A model generated the notes under the pieces. It did no database searches, had not been told where the DNA came from, and worked only from the letters and a program-made list of their open reading frames with translations. This document shows positions 10,992-21,345 of a stretch of 64,000 nt of DNA, piece by piece; positions within the stretch are counted from its first letter, which is position 1, and each line of letters starts with the position of its first letter. The DNA is from Nonomuraea solani (GTDB lineage: Bacteria; Actinomycetota; Actinomycetes; Streptosporangiales; Streptosporangiaceae): positions 62,001-126,000 of the forward strand of contig NZ_FNVT01000003.1 of assembly GCF_900108335.1 (NCBI RefSeq), in the 5' to 3' direction. Both the position numbers and the translations under genes were made by a program.

Positions 10992-11012
10992 ACAAACTTG
11001 GCTCGACTCGAC

Positions 11013-11570
11013 TCAGACCTCGAGCAGCTCGGTTTCCTTGTGCTTGAGCAGCTCATCGATCTTCGCGACGTGCTTCTGAGTGAGGTCGTCGAGCTCCTTC
11101 TCGGCCCGCCTGACCTCATCCTCACCCGCCTCGCCGTCCTTGATCATCTTGTCGAGCGTCTCCTTGGCCGTGCGGCGGATGTTACGCACCGACACCTTGG
11201 CCTGCTCGCCCTTGTTCTTGGCGACCTTGATGTACTCCTTGCGCCGCTCCTCGGACAGCTCCGGGAACGTCACGCGGATCACCTGGCCGTCGTCGGTCGG
11301 GTTGACGCCGAGGTCGGAGTCGCGGATGGCCTTCTCGATCGCACCCATCGAGCTCTTGTCGTAGGGCTGGATGAGAACCATGCGCGCCTCGGGCACGTGG
11401 AACGACGCCAGCTGCTGGATCGGCGTCGGCGTGCCGTAGTACTCGGCGTTGATCTTGTTGAACATCGAAGGGGTGACCCGGCCCGTACGGATGCTCGCGA
11501 AGTCCTCCTTCGCGACCGAGACGGCCTTGTCCATTTTTTCCTCGGCTTCGAGGAGGGTTTCGTCGATCAC
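11013..11570 (-). CDS. frr: Ribosome recycling factor
   Basis: RRF splits post-termination ribosomes with EF-G. The 185-residue protein is full length. It has the conserved [18 protein letters not shown] segment near residue 25, then [12 protein letters not shown], and the C-terminal helix [15 protein letters not shown]. The start is GTG ([13 protein letters not shown]), with AGGGAG upstream. It follows pyrH by 46 bp on the same strand, the standard pyrH-frr arrangement. Confidence 0.96.
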   Translation of the reverse strand: MIDETLLEAEEKMDKAVSVAKEDFASIRTGRVTPSMFNKINAEYYGTPTPIQQLASFHVPEARMVLIQPYDKSSMGAIEKAIRDSDLGVNPTDDGQVIRVTFPELSEERRKEYIKVAKNKGEQAKVSVRNIRRTAKETLDKMIKDGEAGEDEVRRAEKELDDLTQKHVAKIDELLKHKETELLEV

Positions 11571-11616
11571 AGCGGCTCCCTGTCGTCTTCTAGCTGGCGG
11601 TGTCGGGCTCGCTCGC

Positions 11617-13294
<1,678 letters not shown>

Positions 13295-13533
13295 TGCTCT
13301 TTTTCCTTGTGGGATTTCGTCGTCGTCATCGTGGATCGGGCGGGCACCGAATCATCCGGCCGCCCACCCTTTGTTCGTACGGCAACCAGGTGCCGTACGG
13401 GAGCGTTGTCTGTCGTACTCGTGACTCGGCTCAGCCCGGCTCTGCTGCTGCTTCGCTCGGCATACTGCCCAGCCTCGCCTCGGCCTACCACCTCAGCACA
13501 GCACTCGCCTCACCTCAGCACTCGAACCAGCCC

Positions 13534-13668
13534 GGCCCGACCTCGAACCAGCAACCACCTGGCCCAACCTCGAACCTGTAACCGTCTGGTCCGACCTCGA
13601 ACCAGTAACCGCCTGGTTCAACCTCAGCTCAGCAACCACCTTGCCTGGCCTCAGCTCAGCATCCGCCG
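13534..13668. repeat. 27-bp tandem repeat, five regular copies
   Basis: Exact 27-bp periodicity with starts at 13534, 13561, 13588, 13615 and 13642. The core is GGCCCRACCTCGAACCAG followed by YAACCRCCT. It decays into shorter CAGCAACCGCCTGACC words that continue to about 13930. Confidence 0.88.
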
Positions 13669-13967
13669 CGCCTCAGCACCAGCTTCAACCCAGCCACCGC
13701 TTCAGTCCGGCAACCGCCAGGCCCAGCCTCAGCTCAGCAACCGCCCAGCCTCAACCCGGCAACCACCTGGCAAGACCCCAGCTCAGCAACCGCTTGACCC
13801 GGCTCCAGCTCGGCAACCGCCTGACCTGACTCCGGCCCAGCAACCGCCTGACCTGATTCATGCCCTGCAACCGCCTAGCCTGGCCGGCTCCAGCTCAGCA
13901 ACCGCCTGGCCCAACCTCGAGCTCAGCAACCGCCTCACTCACCTGGCTCAACCCGGCACCAACCGAA

Positions 13968-14003
13968 CCTCAGCCTCAGCCTCAGCCTCAGCCTCAGCCT
14001 CAG
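13968..14003. repeat. (CCTCAG)6 hexanucleotide run
   Basis: Six perfect copies of CCTCAG close the repeat field of the rpsB-tsf spacer. Confidence 0.9.
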
Positions 14004-14653
14004 CGACCGGCCACCACCCCACCCGGCCTTCCAAACCACGGCCCGAACACTCAAATTCCGAACCATGACCAGAACACCCAAGTGAAGTCGCATCCAGAAG
14101 CGGTCACACCATGCCCGCACGCCTTTGTACGATCACGGGCCACCGCCCTGTCTTCGCCGCCTGCGCCTTGGCCTGGCTTACCGCCCGAGCCCAGGGGCCG
14201 CCCCGCCCGGCATGCCGTACCGACTCAGCCATTTGCCGAGCCAGCACACACACCTTGCCTGACCGACCACCAAGAACTCTCAACCGCCGGTGGCTTGCCC
14301 TATTCAGCTGTCACGTTGCCTTGCCGCTCTGCCTCGCGCTGTTCCGCATCGCCTCACCGAGGTCGCAGAACACCACTCCGCAGGCGTTGCCGTGGGCATC
14401 CGCCCTGTTAGCAGACAGAGCCGCGCCACGCCTTACCGTGCCAAACCCGAACCTACTCGGCCGCCTCAGCGCGTACCCTCACGTGCCCTAACCCTGCCTG
14501 CGGCAACATCCGCCACCAGGACCCTCAACGACCACCAAGAAGATGACCGGCGAGAAGAACACCTGAAGATCCACCAGGCCCCTCAAGCCAAACCCTGGGA
14601 TCAAGCCCTAAGACAAGACCCCTGAGTTCAGGCCTCGAAGCCGAACCTGAAGC

Positions 14654-14702
14654 CAGACTCCCCGATTCGCAGCCGAAGCCGAAACCGACATCGGGGAGTC
14701 TG
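14654..14702 (-). terminator. Hairpin downstream of rpsB
   Basis: Perfect 13-bp stem (CAGACTCCCCGAT and its complement) with a 23-nt loop, starting nine bases after the rpsB stop. There is no T-run after it, so it may be a terminator without U-tract or an attenuator between rpsB and tsf. Confidence 0.65.
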
Positions 14703-14710
14703 AAGCAGCA

Positions 14711-15685
14711 TCAGGCCTGCTGCTCGGTCTCGCCCTCAGCAGCAGCGGCCGGAGCCTCAGCCGGGGTCTCGACCGGAGCCTCGGCGGGGACCTCAGCCTC
14801 GGTCGAAGCCGCAGCCTCAACAGCGGCCTCGGTGGCAGCGCCTTCCTCGGCAACGGCCTCCTCGGCAACGGCCACGGGAGCAGCCGCGGCCTCGTCGGCA
14901 GGACGCTCACCGGTGCCCTGCTCGATGAGCTCGCGCTCCCACTCAGCCAGCGGCTCGGCGGCGGCCGGCTTCTCGTCACCGCGAGCGGCGCCGGAGCGAG
15001 CCATCAGACCGGCCGCGACACCGTCGGCGACGACCCTGGTCAGCAGACCGACGGCGCGGATGGCGTCGTCGTTGCCCGGGATCGGGTAGTCGACCTCGTC
15101 GGGGTCGCAGTTGGTGTCGAGGATCGCGACGACCGGGATGCCAAGCTTCTTGGCCTCGCTGATCGCGATGTGCTCCTTCTTGGTGTCGACGATCCACACC
15201 GCGCTGGGCACGCGGCCCATGTCACGGATACCGCCGAGCGTGCGCTCGAGCTTGTCCTTCTCGCGACGGCGCATGAGGAGCTCCTTCTTGGTGAGCCCCG
15301 AGGCGGCGACGTTGTCGAAGTCGAGCTCCTCGAGCTCCTTCAGACGCTGAAGCCTCTTGTGCACGGTGGAGAAGTTGGTGAGCATGCCACCCAGCCAGCG
15401 CTGGTTGACGTACGGCATGCCAACGCGAGCGGCCTGCTCGGCGATGGCCTCCTGGGCCTGCTTCTTGGTGCCGATGAACAGGATCGTGCCGCCGTGGGCG
15501 ACGGTCTCCTTGACGAAGTCGTAGGCACGGTCGATGAACGACAGCGACTTCTGCAGGTCGATGATGTAAATGCCGTTGCGCTCGGTGAAGATGAAGCGCT
15601 TCATCTTCGGGTTCCAGCGCCGGGTCTGGTGACCGAAGTGAACGCCACTCTCGAGCAGCTGTCGCATGGTGACGACGGGGGCCAT
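14711..15685 (-). CDS. rpsB: 30S ribosomal protein S2
   Basis: The 324-residue protein starts [20 protein letters not shown] after GGAGGACCAGCAC. The S2 core carries the usual motifs [40 protein letters not shown] and [13 protein letters not shown]. The C-terminal 75 residues are an Ala/Glu-rich, repeat-like acidic tail ([24 protein letters not shown]) that is longer than in most S2 proteins, although acidic tails occur in other actinomycetes. Confidence 0.96.
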   Translation of the reverse strand: MAPVVTMRQLLESGVHFGHQTRRWNPKMKRFIFTERNGIYIIDLQKSLSFIDRAYDFVKETVAHGGTILFIGTKKQAQEAIAEQAARVGMPYVNQRWLGGMLTNFSTVHKRLQRLKELEELDFDNVAASGLTKKELLMRRREKDKLERTLGGIRDMGRVPSAVWIVDTKKEHIAISEAKKLGIPVVAILDTNCDPDEVDYPIPGNDDAIRAVGLLTRVVADGVAAGLMARSGAARGDEKPAAAEPLAEWERELIEQGTGERPADEAAAAPVAVAEEAVAEEGAATEAAVEAAASTEAEVPAEAPVETPAEAPAAAAEGETEQQA

Positions 15686-16843
15686 GTGCTGGTCCTCCAG
15701 GTCTTGGCGCCCTGCGGATGGGCGCGGTTTTCGGTTATGCCGCGACAGCGCGTTGTCTGCCGCCCTGATGCCCCGAACCCGCTCCCGCCGGGCACGTGGC
15801 CCGGACCGAAGGCGCGGTCCGCAATGGGGCATGCGAAGTCGGCCTGTGGTCACAGGCCACCGAAAAGTCTACCTCCCACGCCACCCCGGCCTGACCGTCC
15901 ACGGTCAAAGGGCCACCCCACGCCTCCATCCCCACCAAACCCAACCATCAGCCCAAATCCCACTTCAGCCCGCAAACCCCCACTCACACACCCCCACCCC
16001 AAGCCACTTCACCCAACAACCCAAGCCACCCCACCAACCAGCCCCGGCCACCCCACCAACCCGAGCTACCTCACCAACTGAGCCGCGCCACCCCACTCAC
16101 CAGCCCTCGCCATCCACCGACCTGAGCTACCTCGCCAGCTAGCCCGAGCTACCCACCAACCAGCCCGCGCCAGCCACCGACCCAAACTGCTAACCCACCA
16201 ACTCGCGCCAACCCAGCTACCTCACCGCCCAACCCCGGCCACCCCACCAGCCCGAGCCACCCCACCCAACCCGAGCCACCCCACCCAACCCTGGCCACCC
16301 CACCGGCCAACCCTGGCCACCCACCCAACCCCAGCTACCCACCCAACCCGAGCTACCCCACCGGCCAACCCTGACCACCCACCCAACCCAGGTTGCCCCA
16401 CCAGTCGGGGCCTCTCCCCGTCCCGCGCCACCCCACCAACTAGCCCACGTCACGCACCAACCCGAGCTACCTCCCAACTAACCCACGCCACCCCAATAGC
16501 CAGCCCGAGCCACCCCACCCGAACTGCCCAACCCACCAACCCGCGCCACCCAGCTACCTCGCCGCCCAACCCCGGCCACCCCGCCCGGCAAGTTGCCCCG
16601 CCAACCGGGGCCTCTCCCTCAGCCCGAGCTATCCCTCACCCTCACCAGCCCGAACCCCCGCTCAATCCCCGAACCACCACCAACGCTTCAACACGACCGC
16701 CTCAGCACTCCTCTCCAAACCAGCACCACCCGATCTGCAACCACTCAGGCCGCCGATCTCCCGAGCCGCCCAACCGCCGTGTCCTCCCAGGCCGCCACCG
16801 CCCGACCTCCACACCCCGACGTTGCGGCACCGCACCCCGACGT
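15686..16843. other. 1.16-kb G-poor repeat spacer between rpsB and arsR
   Basis: No gene is seen. The 200 bp next to rpsB look like an ordinary upstream region. From about 15930 to 16680 the plus strand is dominated by CCACCCCACCAACCCGAGCT-like words with almost no G, a degenerate repeat of roughly 20-40 bp. The minus (rpsB-sense) strand is therefore very G-rich. Open frames here encode only Pro/Thr or Gly/Trp strings. Confidence 0.75.
15930..16600. repeat. Degenerate CCACCCCACCAACCCGAG repeat field; G-quadruplex-prone on minus strand
   Basis: Dozens of imperfect copies of CACCCCACCAACC and CGAGCTACC alternate without a fixed period. On the minus strand this gives closely spaced G-tracts. 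At 16329-16349, for example, four G3-G4 tracts are separated by loops of 2, 1 and 5 bases. Confidence 0.8.
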
Positions 16844-17458
16844 TCAGACCGCGTCGTGATCCTCGGTCGGCAGCCCCGGAACCCCTCTCTTCGCAACCGG
16901 GAACAAATTGACCTGAACCTCAGAGATCCTGGCCCCTTCCGGCGCCTCCGCCTCACTACGCCGTCGCACCCGATAGGGCTCGATCAACTTCTCGATCCCG
17001 TCCCTCAACTGCGCCAGTTCCTGAGCACTCACCCTGATCCGAGTCCGGCCGAACTGCGTCGCGTCACGCCAATCCTCAGGCTCCTGATCAACCTGCGACA
17101 GAGCTCGATTCGCCTCGTCATTGGCCTCCCGCCGAAACGCCGCCATCAACGAAACCTTGGCCGCCCGAACCTCCGGCTGATCCTCAGGCAGAACACCAAC
17201 GCTGAGCGACTTGTCCACCGCCTGCCACAACCGCTCCCGGCCATCCCCTCGCGGCGGCGCATCCTCCACGAACCCGTACTTGGCCAACATCCGCAAGTGA
17301 TAGCTGGCAGCACTGGGCGTGATCCCCGCAATCTCGGCCACCTCGGTGGCAGTAGCACTCCCCTCGACGCCAAGCCTGTCCAGAATCATCAGCCTCGCCG
17401 GATGAGCCAGCGCCCGCATCGCTTTGGGGTCACTGAGCCACTCACTGTCCCGCGTCAT
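16844..17458 (-). CDS. ArsR-family helix-turn-helix transcriptional regulator
   Basis: The N-terminal winged-helix domain (SDPKAMRALAHPARLMILDRL, then TATEVAEIAGITPSAASYHL, then LAKYGFVEDA) is of the ArsR/HTH_20 type; the wing carries GRERLWQ. No metal-binding cysteines are seen in the recognition region, so it is not a classical metal sensor. The C-terminal 90 residues are acidic and helical. The ATG at 17458 is used; a GTG seven codons upstream would lie inside an inverted repeat. It is divergent from an MFS exporter, which it probably represses through the palindromes between the genes. Confidence 0.86.
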   Translation of the reverse strand: MTRDSEWLSDPKAMRALAHPARLMILDRLGVEGSATATEVAEIAGITPSAASYHLRMLAKYGFVEDAPPRGDGRERLWQAVDKSLSVGVLPEDQPEVRAAKVSLMAAFRREANDEANRALSQVDQEPEDWRDATQFGRTRIRVSAQELAQLRDGIEKLIEPYRVRRRSEAEAPEGARISEVQVNLFPVAKRGVPGLPTEDHDAV

Positions 17459-17476
17459 GAGCCAAAGGTACCTAGC

Positions 17477-17508
17477 CACAGTTCTGAAGTATTGCTTTCA
17501 GAACTGTG
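17477..17508. promoter_or_regulatory. Inverted repeat, likely ArsR operator
   Basis: Perfect 12-bp arms (CACAGTTCTGAA and TTCAGAACTGTG) separated by 8 bp in the arsR-MFS divergent promoter region. The size and symmetry suit a dimeric winged-helix repressor. Confidence 0.75.
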
Positions 17509-17523
17509 AAGGACTACCTTCAC
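17506..17523. promoter_or_regulatory. Second inverted repeat next to the MFS start
   Basis: GTGAAG and CTTCAC arms separated by six bases, overlapping the end of the first palindrome and ending eight bases before the MFS ATG. It could be a second repressor site or simply block the ribosome-binding region. Confidence 0.5.
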
Positions 17524-17530
17524 ATCTATT

Positions 17531-19396
17531 ATGAAGCGTTCCCTTCACAACCGAACCAGCCCCACCACAGCCACAAGCACCGCCCCCGCCACCTCCCGAA
17601 CCGTCACCACCCCCGAAGCGACACCAGTAGAGCCAACCCCAAAGGCAGCATCAGAAGGCCTCACCCCGGAGGCAACGCCAGGAGGCCCTACTCCGGAGGC
17701 AACGCCAGGAGACCTCACCCCGAAGACAGCACCAGAAGGCCCCACTCTGGAAGCGACACCAGCAGGCCGTACTCCGAAATCGGCACCAGCAGCCCCCACC
17801 CCAGCGACTGCACCAAAGGCATCCAGACCAACCTCACCAACCGCCGCTACCTCAGCAGCCAAGCCAGAACCCACGAGACCGGCGGCCACACCAACTGCCA
17901 TCGCACCTGAGCCGCCACCAATAACCACCTCACTTGAGAAACCGCCAAGAGCCGCCTCACCTGGAACGCCCCTTGGAGACGGCGCCCTTGGAGACGGCAC
18001 CTCGGGAGACAGCACGCTTGGTGACGGCGCTCCTGGAGTCACCGTCTCTGAAGCGGCACCCAGAGCCCCGGCTCCTGAAACACCACCCGATGGCACCACC
18101 CCCCTCCGCAAGCAACGCGACTATCGCCTGCTCTGGACAGCCCGAACCATCTCGATCACCGGCTCAGAAGTGTCCAAACTGGCCATCCCCCTGACCGCGA
18201 TCACCTTGCTCACCGCATCCCCCTCCCAAATGGGCATACTGACGGCCGCAGCCTCCATACCGGCTCTCCTGCTCGGCCTCCAATCAGGCGCCATAGCCGA
18301 CCGGCTGACCCGCCACCGCCCACTGATGATCGCTTGCGAACTCGTGTCCTGCGCAGCCGCCGCCACGGTCCCCGTTGCCTGGCTCCTGGGCATCCTGAAC
18401 GTCACCTGGTTGATCGTCGTAGCGTTGGTGATCGGCTCGGCCGGAGTGCTCTTCAAGGCGGCGAACTTCCCTCATGTGGCCGCAGTCGTCGCCCCCGCAC
18501 AGCGAACCGAGGCGATGGCCGGCTTCCACGCCTCCTATTCGGTGGCCTCAGTCAGCGGCCCCGGCCTGTCGGGCCTCCTGGTACAACTCCTCACGGCACC
18601 CCTGGCCGTACTCACGGAAGCTTTGGCGTTCCTGACATCAGCCCTGCTGCTCCGCTCCATCCGTACCCCAGAGAAGACCACTCCCGCAGCGTCCCGAGGC
18701 ATGTGGCGCGACGTCGTGGAGGGCCTCAAAACCAGCGTCACCCATCCCCTGCTACGCGCTCTCCTGGGCGCAGGCATCACGATCAATTTCTTCGCCATGG
18801 CGTACACCGCTGTCTACATGCTCTACATGCTGAACACGCTCAACATCCCCAAGGCCCTGATCGGTGTCCTCATCTCCCTGAGCGGCGTAGGCGGCCTCCT
18901 CGGCGCCTGGCTGACCGCCCGCCTCTCCAAGCGCTACGGCGAAAACCGCATCCTGCTCATCACGGTGCTCTTCTTCCCCATGGAAACCCTCGCGGTCGGC
19001 CTGCTGGACGGCCCTCTGTGGTGGAAGATCTCACTGCTCTCAATCACCGGAACGATCACAGGCGGCATCGTCGTAGCCTTCGCCACCTGCATGGGCGCCA
19101 TCACCCTCCGCGAAACCGCCCCAGAACTCCGCGGCAGGGTGAACGCCACCATGACCTTCGCGGTTCAAGGCGTCCTCGCCCTCGGTGGCCTGGCCGGAGG
19201 CGTCCTGGCCGAATTCATCGGCCTCCGCCCGGTCATCCTCATCTGTACCGCGGGCATAGCCCTGAGCTCCGTCTGGATCTGGACATCCCCTCTACGCCCC
19301 CGCCGCCCCAAACCCTCAGCCCCGAACACACCGCCCGGACCCCCGACGATCACGGACTCCATGGACACTCTCGTCCACACCAAGCGCTATTCCTAG
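17531..19396 (+). CDS. MFS exporter with a repeat-built N-terminal extension
   Basis: Residues from about 200 onward form a complete MFS protein of the EntS/MFS_3 type. It begins RDYRLLWTARTISITGSE and has the loop motif GAIADRLTRHRPLM between helices 2 and 3, and about twelve helices. The first 195 residues are Pro/Thr/Ala-rich and contain 9-residue tandem repeats (TPEATPGGP-like), then LGDG repeats. No ATG, GTG or TTG occurs in frame between the first ATG and the codons of helix 1. The extension must therefore be translated unless a CTG start is used. Probable drug or metabolite exporter controlled by the divergent ArsR protein. Confidence 0.82.
   Translation: MKRSLHNRTSPTTATSTAPATSRTVTTPEATPVEPTPKAASEGLTPEATPGGPTPEATPGDLTPKTAPEGPTLEATPAGRTPKSAPAAPTPATAPKASRPTSPTAATSAAKPEPTRPAATPTAIAPEPPPITTSLEKPPRAASPGTPLGDGALGDGTSGDSTLGDGAPGVTVSEAAPRAPAPETPPDGTTPLRKQRDYRLLWTARTISITGSEVSKLAIPLTAITLLTASPSQMGILTAAASIPALLLGLQSGAIADRLTRHRPLMIACELVSCAAAATVPVAWLLGILNVTWLIVVALVIGSAGVLFKAANFPHVAAVVAPAQRTEAMAGFHASYSVASVSGPGLSGLLVQLLTAPLAVLTEALAFLTSALLLRSIRTPEKTTPAASRGMWRDVVEGLKTSVTHPLLRALLGAGITINFFAMAYTAVYMLYMLNTLNIPKALIGVLISLSGVGGLLGAWLTARLSKRYGENRILLITVLFFPMETLAVGLLDGPLWWKISLLSITGTITGGIVVAFATCMGAITLRETAPELRGRVNATMTFAVQGVLALGGLAGGVLAEFIGLRPVILICTAGIALSSVWIWTSPLRPRRPKPSAPNTPPGPPTITDSMDTLVHTKRYS
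17633..17794 (+). repeat. 27-bp in-frame tandem repeat in the MFS N-terminus
   Basis: Six consecutive 27-bp units (starts 17633, 17660, 17687, 17714, 17741, 17768) encode nine-residue repeats of the type TPEATPGGP or TPKTAPEGP at about residues 35-88. Confidence 0.9.
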
Positions 19397-19428
19397 CCCT
19401 GCCAAAGCCCAACGCCCAAGCTCACAAC

Positions 19429-19548
19429 CAGCCCGCTACCAAGACCGAAGCTCACAGCCAACCCGCTCCCAAAGCTGAAGCGCACAGTTGGCCCGCTACC
19501 AAGACCCAAGCTCACGCCCGCCCACTCCCAAACCGCGCAGCCCCATCA
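19429..19548 (+). repeat. 30-bp tandem repeat, four copies, upstream of the M23 gene
   Basis: Units at 19429, 19459, 19489 and 19519 (core AGCTCACAGCCAACCCGCTA plus CCAAGACCGA). They lie between the MFS stop and the M23 start. They are open in the M23 frame, reading as ten-residue QPATKTEAHS-like repeats, so it is not excluded that they are translated from a non-standard start. Confidence 0.88.
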
Positions 19549-19668
19549 TCCCGCTTGCCCAGCACCACTCGGCCCCTTCATCCACAACCCATCCGCCCCC
19601 GCCACCGGATATCCACAGAACGACGTTCGCCCGTCCGCGAACCGCGCGCCTCCAGCAACACTCCCACC

Positions 19669-21144
19669 ATGAACCTCGCCCCCGCAGCCCTCACCCTCGC
19701 CCACCCCACAACCCAAGCCGCCAACACCTCCAACACCCACTCTCCAGCCCTCTACCAGCCCCAACCCACCGCTGCCGTCCCCTCCACAAGCCACAAGACC
19801 AAATCGATCGCGACACCAATACGCCGATCCCTCCTAGCCGCGGTCATCTCGGCGACAGTGGTCCTCCAACTACCCGCCCTCCCGGCAAGAGCCTCTCCTC
19901 CCACCTGGCGCTGGCCGCTGGACGGCCAACCCCGGGTCCTGCGCCGTTTCTCCCCACCGCCCCAGCCCTGGCTAGCCGGCCATCGCGGCATTGACCTGGC
20001 CGCTCCCACATCAACCCCCGTACGAGCAGCAGGAGCGGGCACAATCCGCTTCGCAGGCCCCGTCGCTGGAAAAGGCGTAGTCACCATCGATCACGAGGAC
20101 GGCCTGCGCACCACGTACCTCCCAGTCACAGCATCAGTACGACGAGGCGACTCCGTCACGCCAGGCACCAAGCTGGGCGTTCTAGAAGCCGCAAAGCCTC
20201 ACTGCCAGGAGTCCTGCCTCCACTGGGGTCTTCTACGCGACGCCCGATACCTGAACCCGCTCCTACTTCTAGGCCAGGCCCCCGCCCGCCTGCTCCCGTT
20301 CTGGCCCTCAACCACCACGGCCTCTCCCCCGAACGCCATCACCGCCCCGCCTGAAACGACCGCAGCCGCCGCAGCAGCCGTACAACCCCCCACATTGGCC
20401 GTGGCAGATTCCCCAATCACACCGGCTCTGACCTCTTACCTCCCGCCTGGCAGTTCCGCCCTCTTCCCATTCACATCAGCACTCCACGTCACATCACCAG
20501 CAGCCCCACCAAATCGAGCGCTACAGCCCCGCCCCGAAACCCCCGCATCAAGGCCGGAGACAGCACAAGGCACCATCCGCCCACCGCAGCTCCAGGCAGC
20601 AACCCTTGCCCCGGCCGCCACAACCCCCGAGTCGAACCAGCCCCCGCACTCCACGGCGACAACCCGACTCCTGACACGCTCGACCTCGACCCCCACCACC
20701 TCCGTCATCGGAATAGGCGTGCTGCTCGGGGCGATCCTCCTGGTCACCGCTCTACACCGCAGACTCCGAAGGAGCCGCCTCCGAACAGCCCAGCACCACC
20801 CGCCAAGAGGCCAACACCGCAAACAACGCCCCAGAAACGGCGCCAGGAACAGGCGAAAACGCCGAGGCAGAGCCAGCAGCAAACACGGACACAAACCCGG
20901 TGCTCAAGGCGAAGACCGAACACGCCCAGCCGAAGACCCGAAAGACCCGAACGCCAGGGACCCGAAGAAGGCCGAAGACGGAGAGTGCCATATCGACCTG
21001 CAACCACCCCTACGCCACAGATCAGCCGCCATTGCCCCGATCTCCAGCCCTGTCACCACTACTCCGGTGCCGTTGACAACCCACCGCCTAGCAACCCGTC
21101 TCCATCTTCGAAGATCAACCAGCGGTGTCACGGGTGGCAGATGA
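19669..21144 (+). CDS. M23-family peptidoglycan endopeptidase, membrane-anchored
   Basis: The 491-residue product has a signal-like hydrophobic segment at about residues 55-75 (RRSLLAAVISATVVLQLPALPARA). The M23/LytM domain follows with HRGIDLAA (zinc HxxxD) near residue 105, AGTIRFAGPVAGKGVVTIDH, and CLHWGLLRDARYLNPLLLLG. The last has Cys-Leu-His where HxH is usual. A Pro/Ala-rich linker leads to a C-terminal membrane helix (VIGIGVLLGAILLVTAL) and a basic, repeat-like tail. An M23 gene near rpsB is a known actinobacterial neighbourhood. The start codon is uncertain: there is no Shine-Dalgarno before this ATG. Confidence 0.8.
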   Translation: MNLAPAALTLAHPTTQAANTSNTHSPALYQPQPTAAVPSTSHKTKSIATPIRRSLLAAVISATVVLQLPALPARASPPTWRWPLDGQPRVLRRFSPPPQPWLAGHRGIDLAAPTSTPVRAAGAGTIRFAGPVAGKGVVTIDHEDGLRTTYLPVTASVRRGDSVTPGTKLGVLEAAKPHCQESCLHWGLLRDARYLNPLLLLGQAPARLLPFWPSTTTASPPNAITAPPETTAAAAAAVQPPTLAVADSPITPALTSYLPPGSSALFPFTSALHVTSPAAPPNRALQPRPETPASRPETAQGTIRPPQLQAATLAPAATTPESNQPPHSTATTRLLTRSTSTPTTSVIGIGVLLGAILLVTALHRRLRRSRLRTAQHHPPRGQHRKQRPRNGARNRRKRRGRASSKHGHKPGAQGEDRTRPAEDPKDPNARDPKKAEDGECHIDLQPPLRHRSAAIAPISSPVTTTPVPLTTHRLATRLHLRRSTSGVTGGR

Positions 21145-21175
21145 CCGCCTTCACTGTCGTCTCCAATCGGAACGC

Positions 21176-21320
21176 CCTCGGGCACCCACCAGCGGATGTT
21201 CCCTACGCCAGCCTTCGGCACTCACCAGCAGACGCCCCCAACACAATTCCCGGCCATTCACCAGCTGACGCCCACTACACAAGCCCTCGGGCACGCCCCA
21301 GCAGACGCCCACCACGCACG
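21176..21320. repeat. Degenerate ~36-bp repeat between the M23 and xerC genes
   Basis: Four imperfect copies of a CTCGGGCACCCACCAGCAGA-like unit of about 35-40 bp fill most of the 200-bp space between the converging M23 and xerC genes. No terminator-like hairpin is evident. Confidence 0.7.
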
Positions 21321-21345
21321 AACACGCCCGGCAGAGGTTCTCTGC

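Larger units (their letters stand above)
10226..11012. other. Repeat-filled spacer between frr and cdsA
   Basis: I see no credible gene in these 787 bp. The first 300 bp contain scattered copies of AGCCACAGCCCCAATC-like words. The middle is a seven-copy 35-bp tandem repeat. The end is a (CGACT)n run. Open frames through it on both strands are a consequence of GC-rich, stop-poor repeats. The repeats are G-poor on the plus strand. Confidence 0.8.
13295..14710. other. 1.4-kb repeat-filled spacer between rpsB and tsf
   Basis: No credible gene is seen. The section from about 13480 to 14010 is a C-rich, G-poor tandem repeat field (27-bp units, then degenerate CAGCAACCGCCTG words, then a CCTCAG hexamer run). 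The section 14010-14640 is non-repetitive but lacks recognisable protein sequence in any frame. Long open frames on the plus strand here are antisense to the operon and only reflect stop-poor repeats. The promoter of tsf probably lies in the 13300-13480 part, but no confident -35/-10 pair is visible. Confidence 0.75.

Noticed and set aside
10226..11012. Insertion sequence or mobile element remnants in the long spacers
   Set aside because: No transposase motifs, terminal inverted repeats or target duplications are visible; the spacers consist of simple tandem repeats.
13480..14010. CRISPR-like array
   Set aside because: Repeats are contiguous and degenerate with no unique spacers of constant length, and no cas genes are nearby.
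18334..19668. Long upstream extension of the M23 frame under the MFS gene
   Set aside because: Most of it is out of frame with the MFS coding sequence and Arg/His/Pro-rich; only the last repeat part is conceivably translated.
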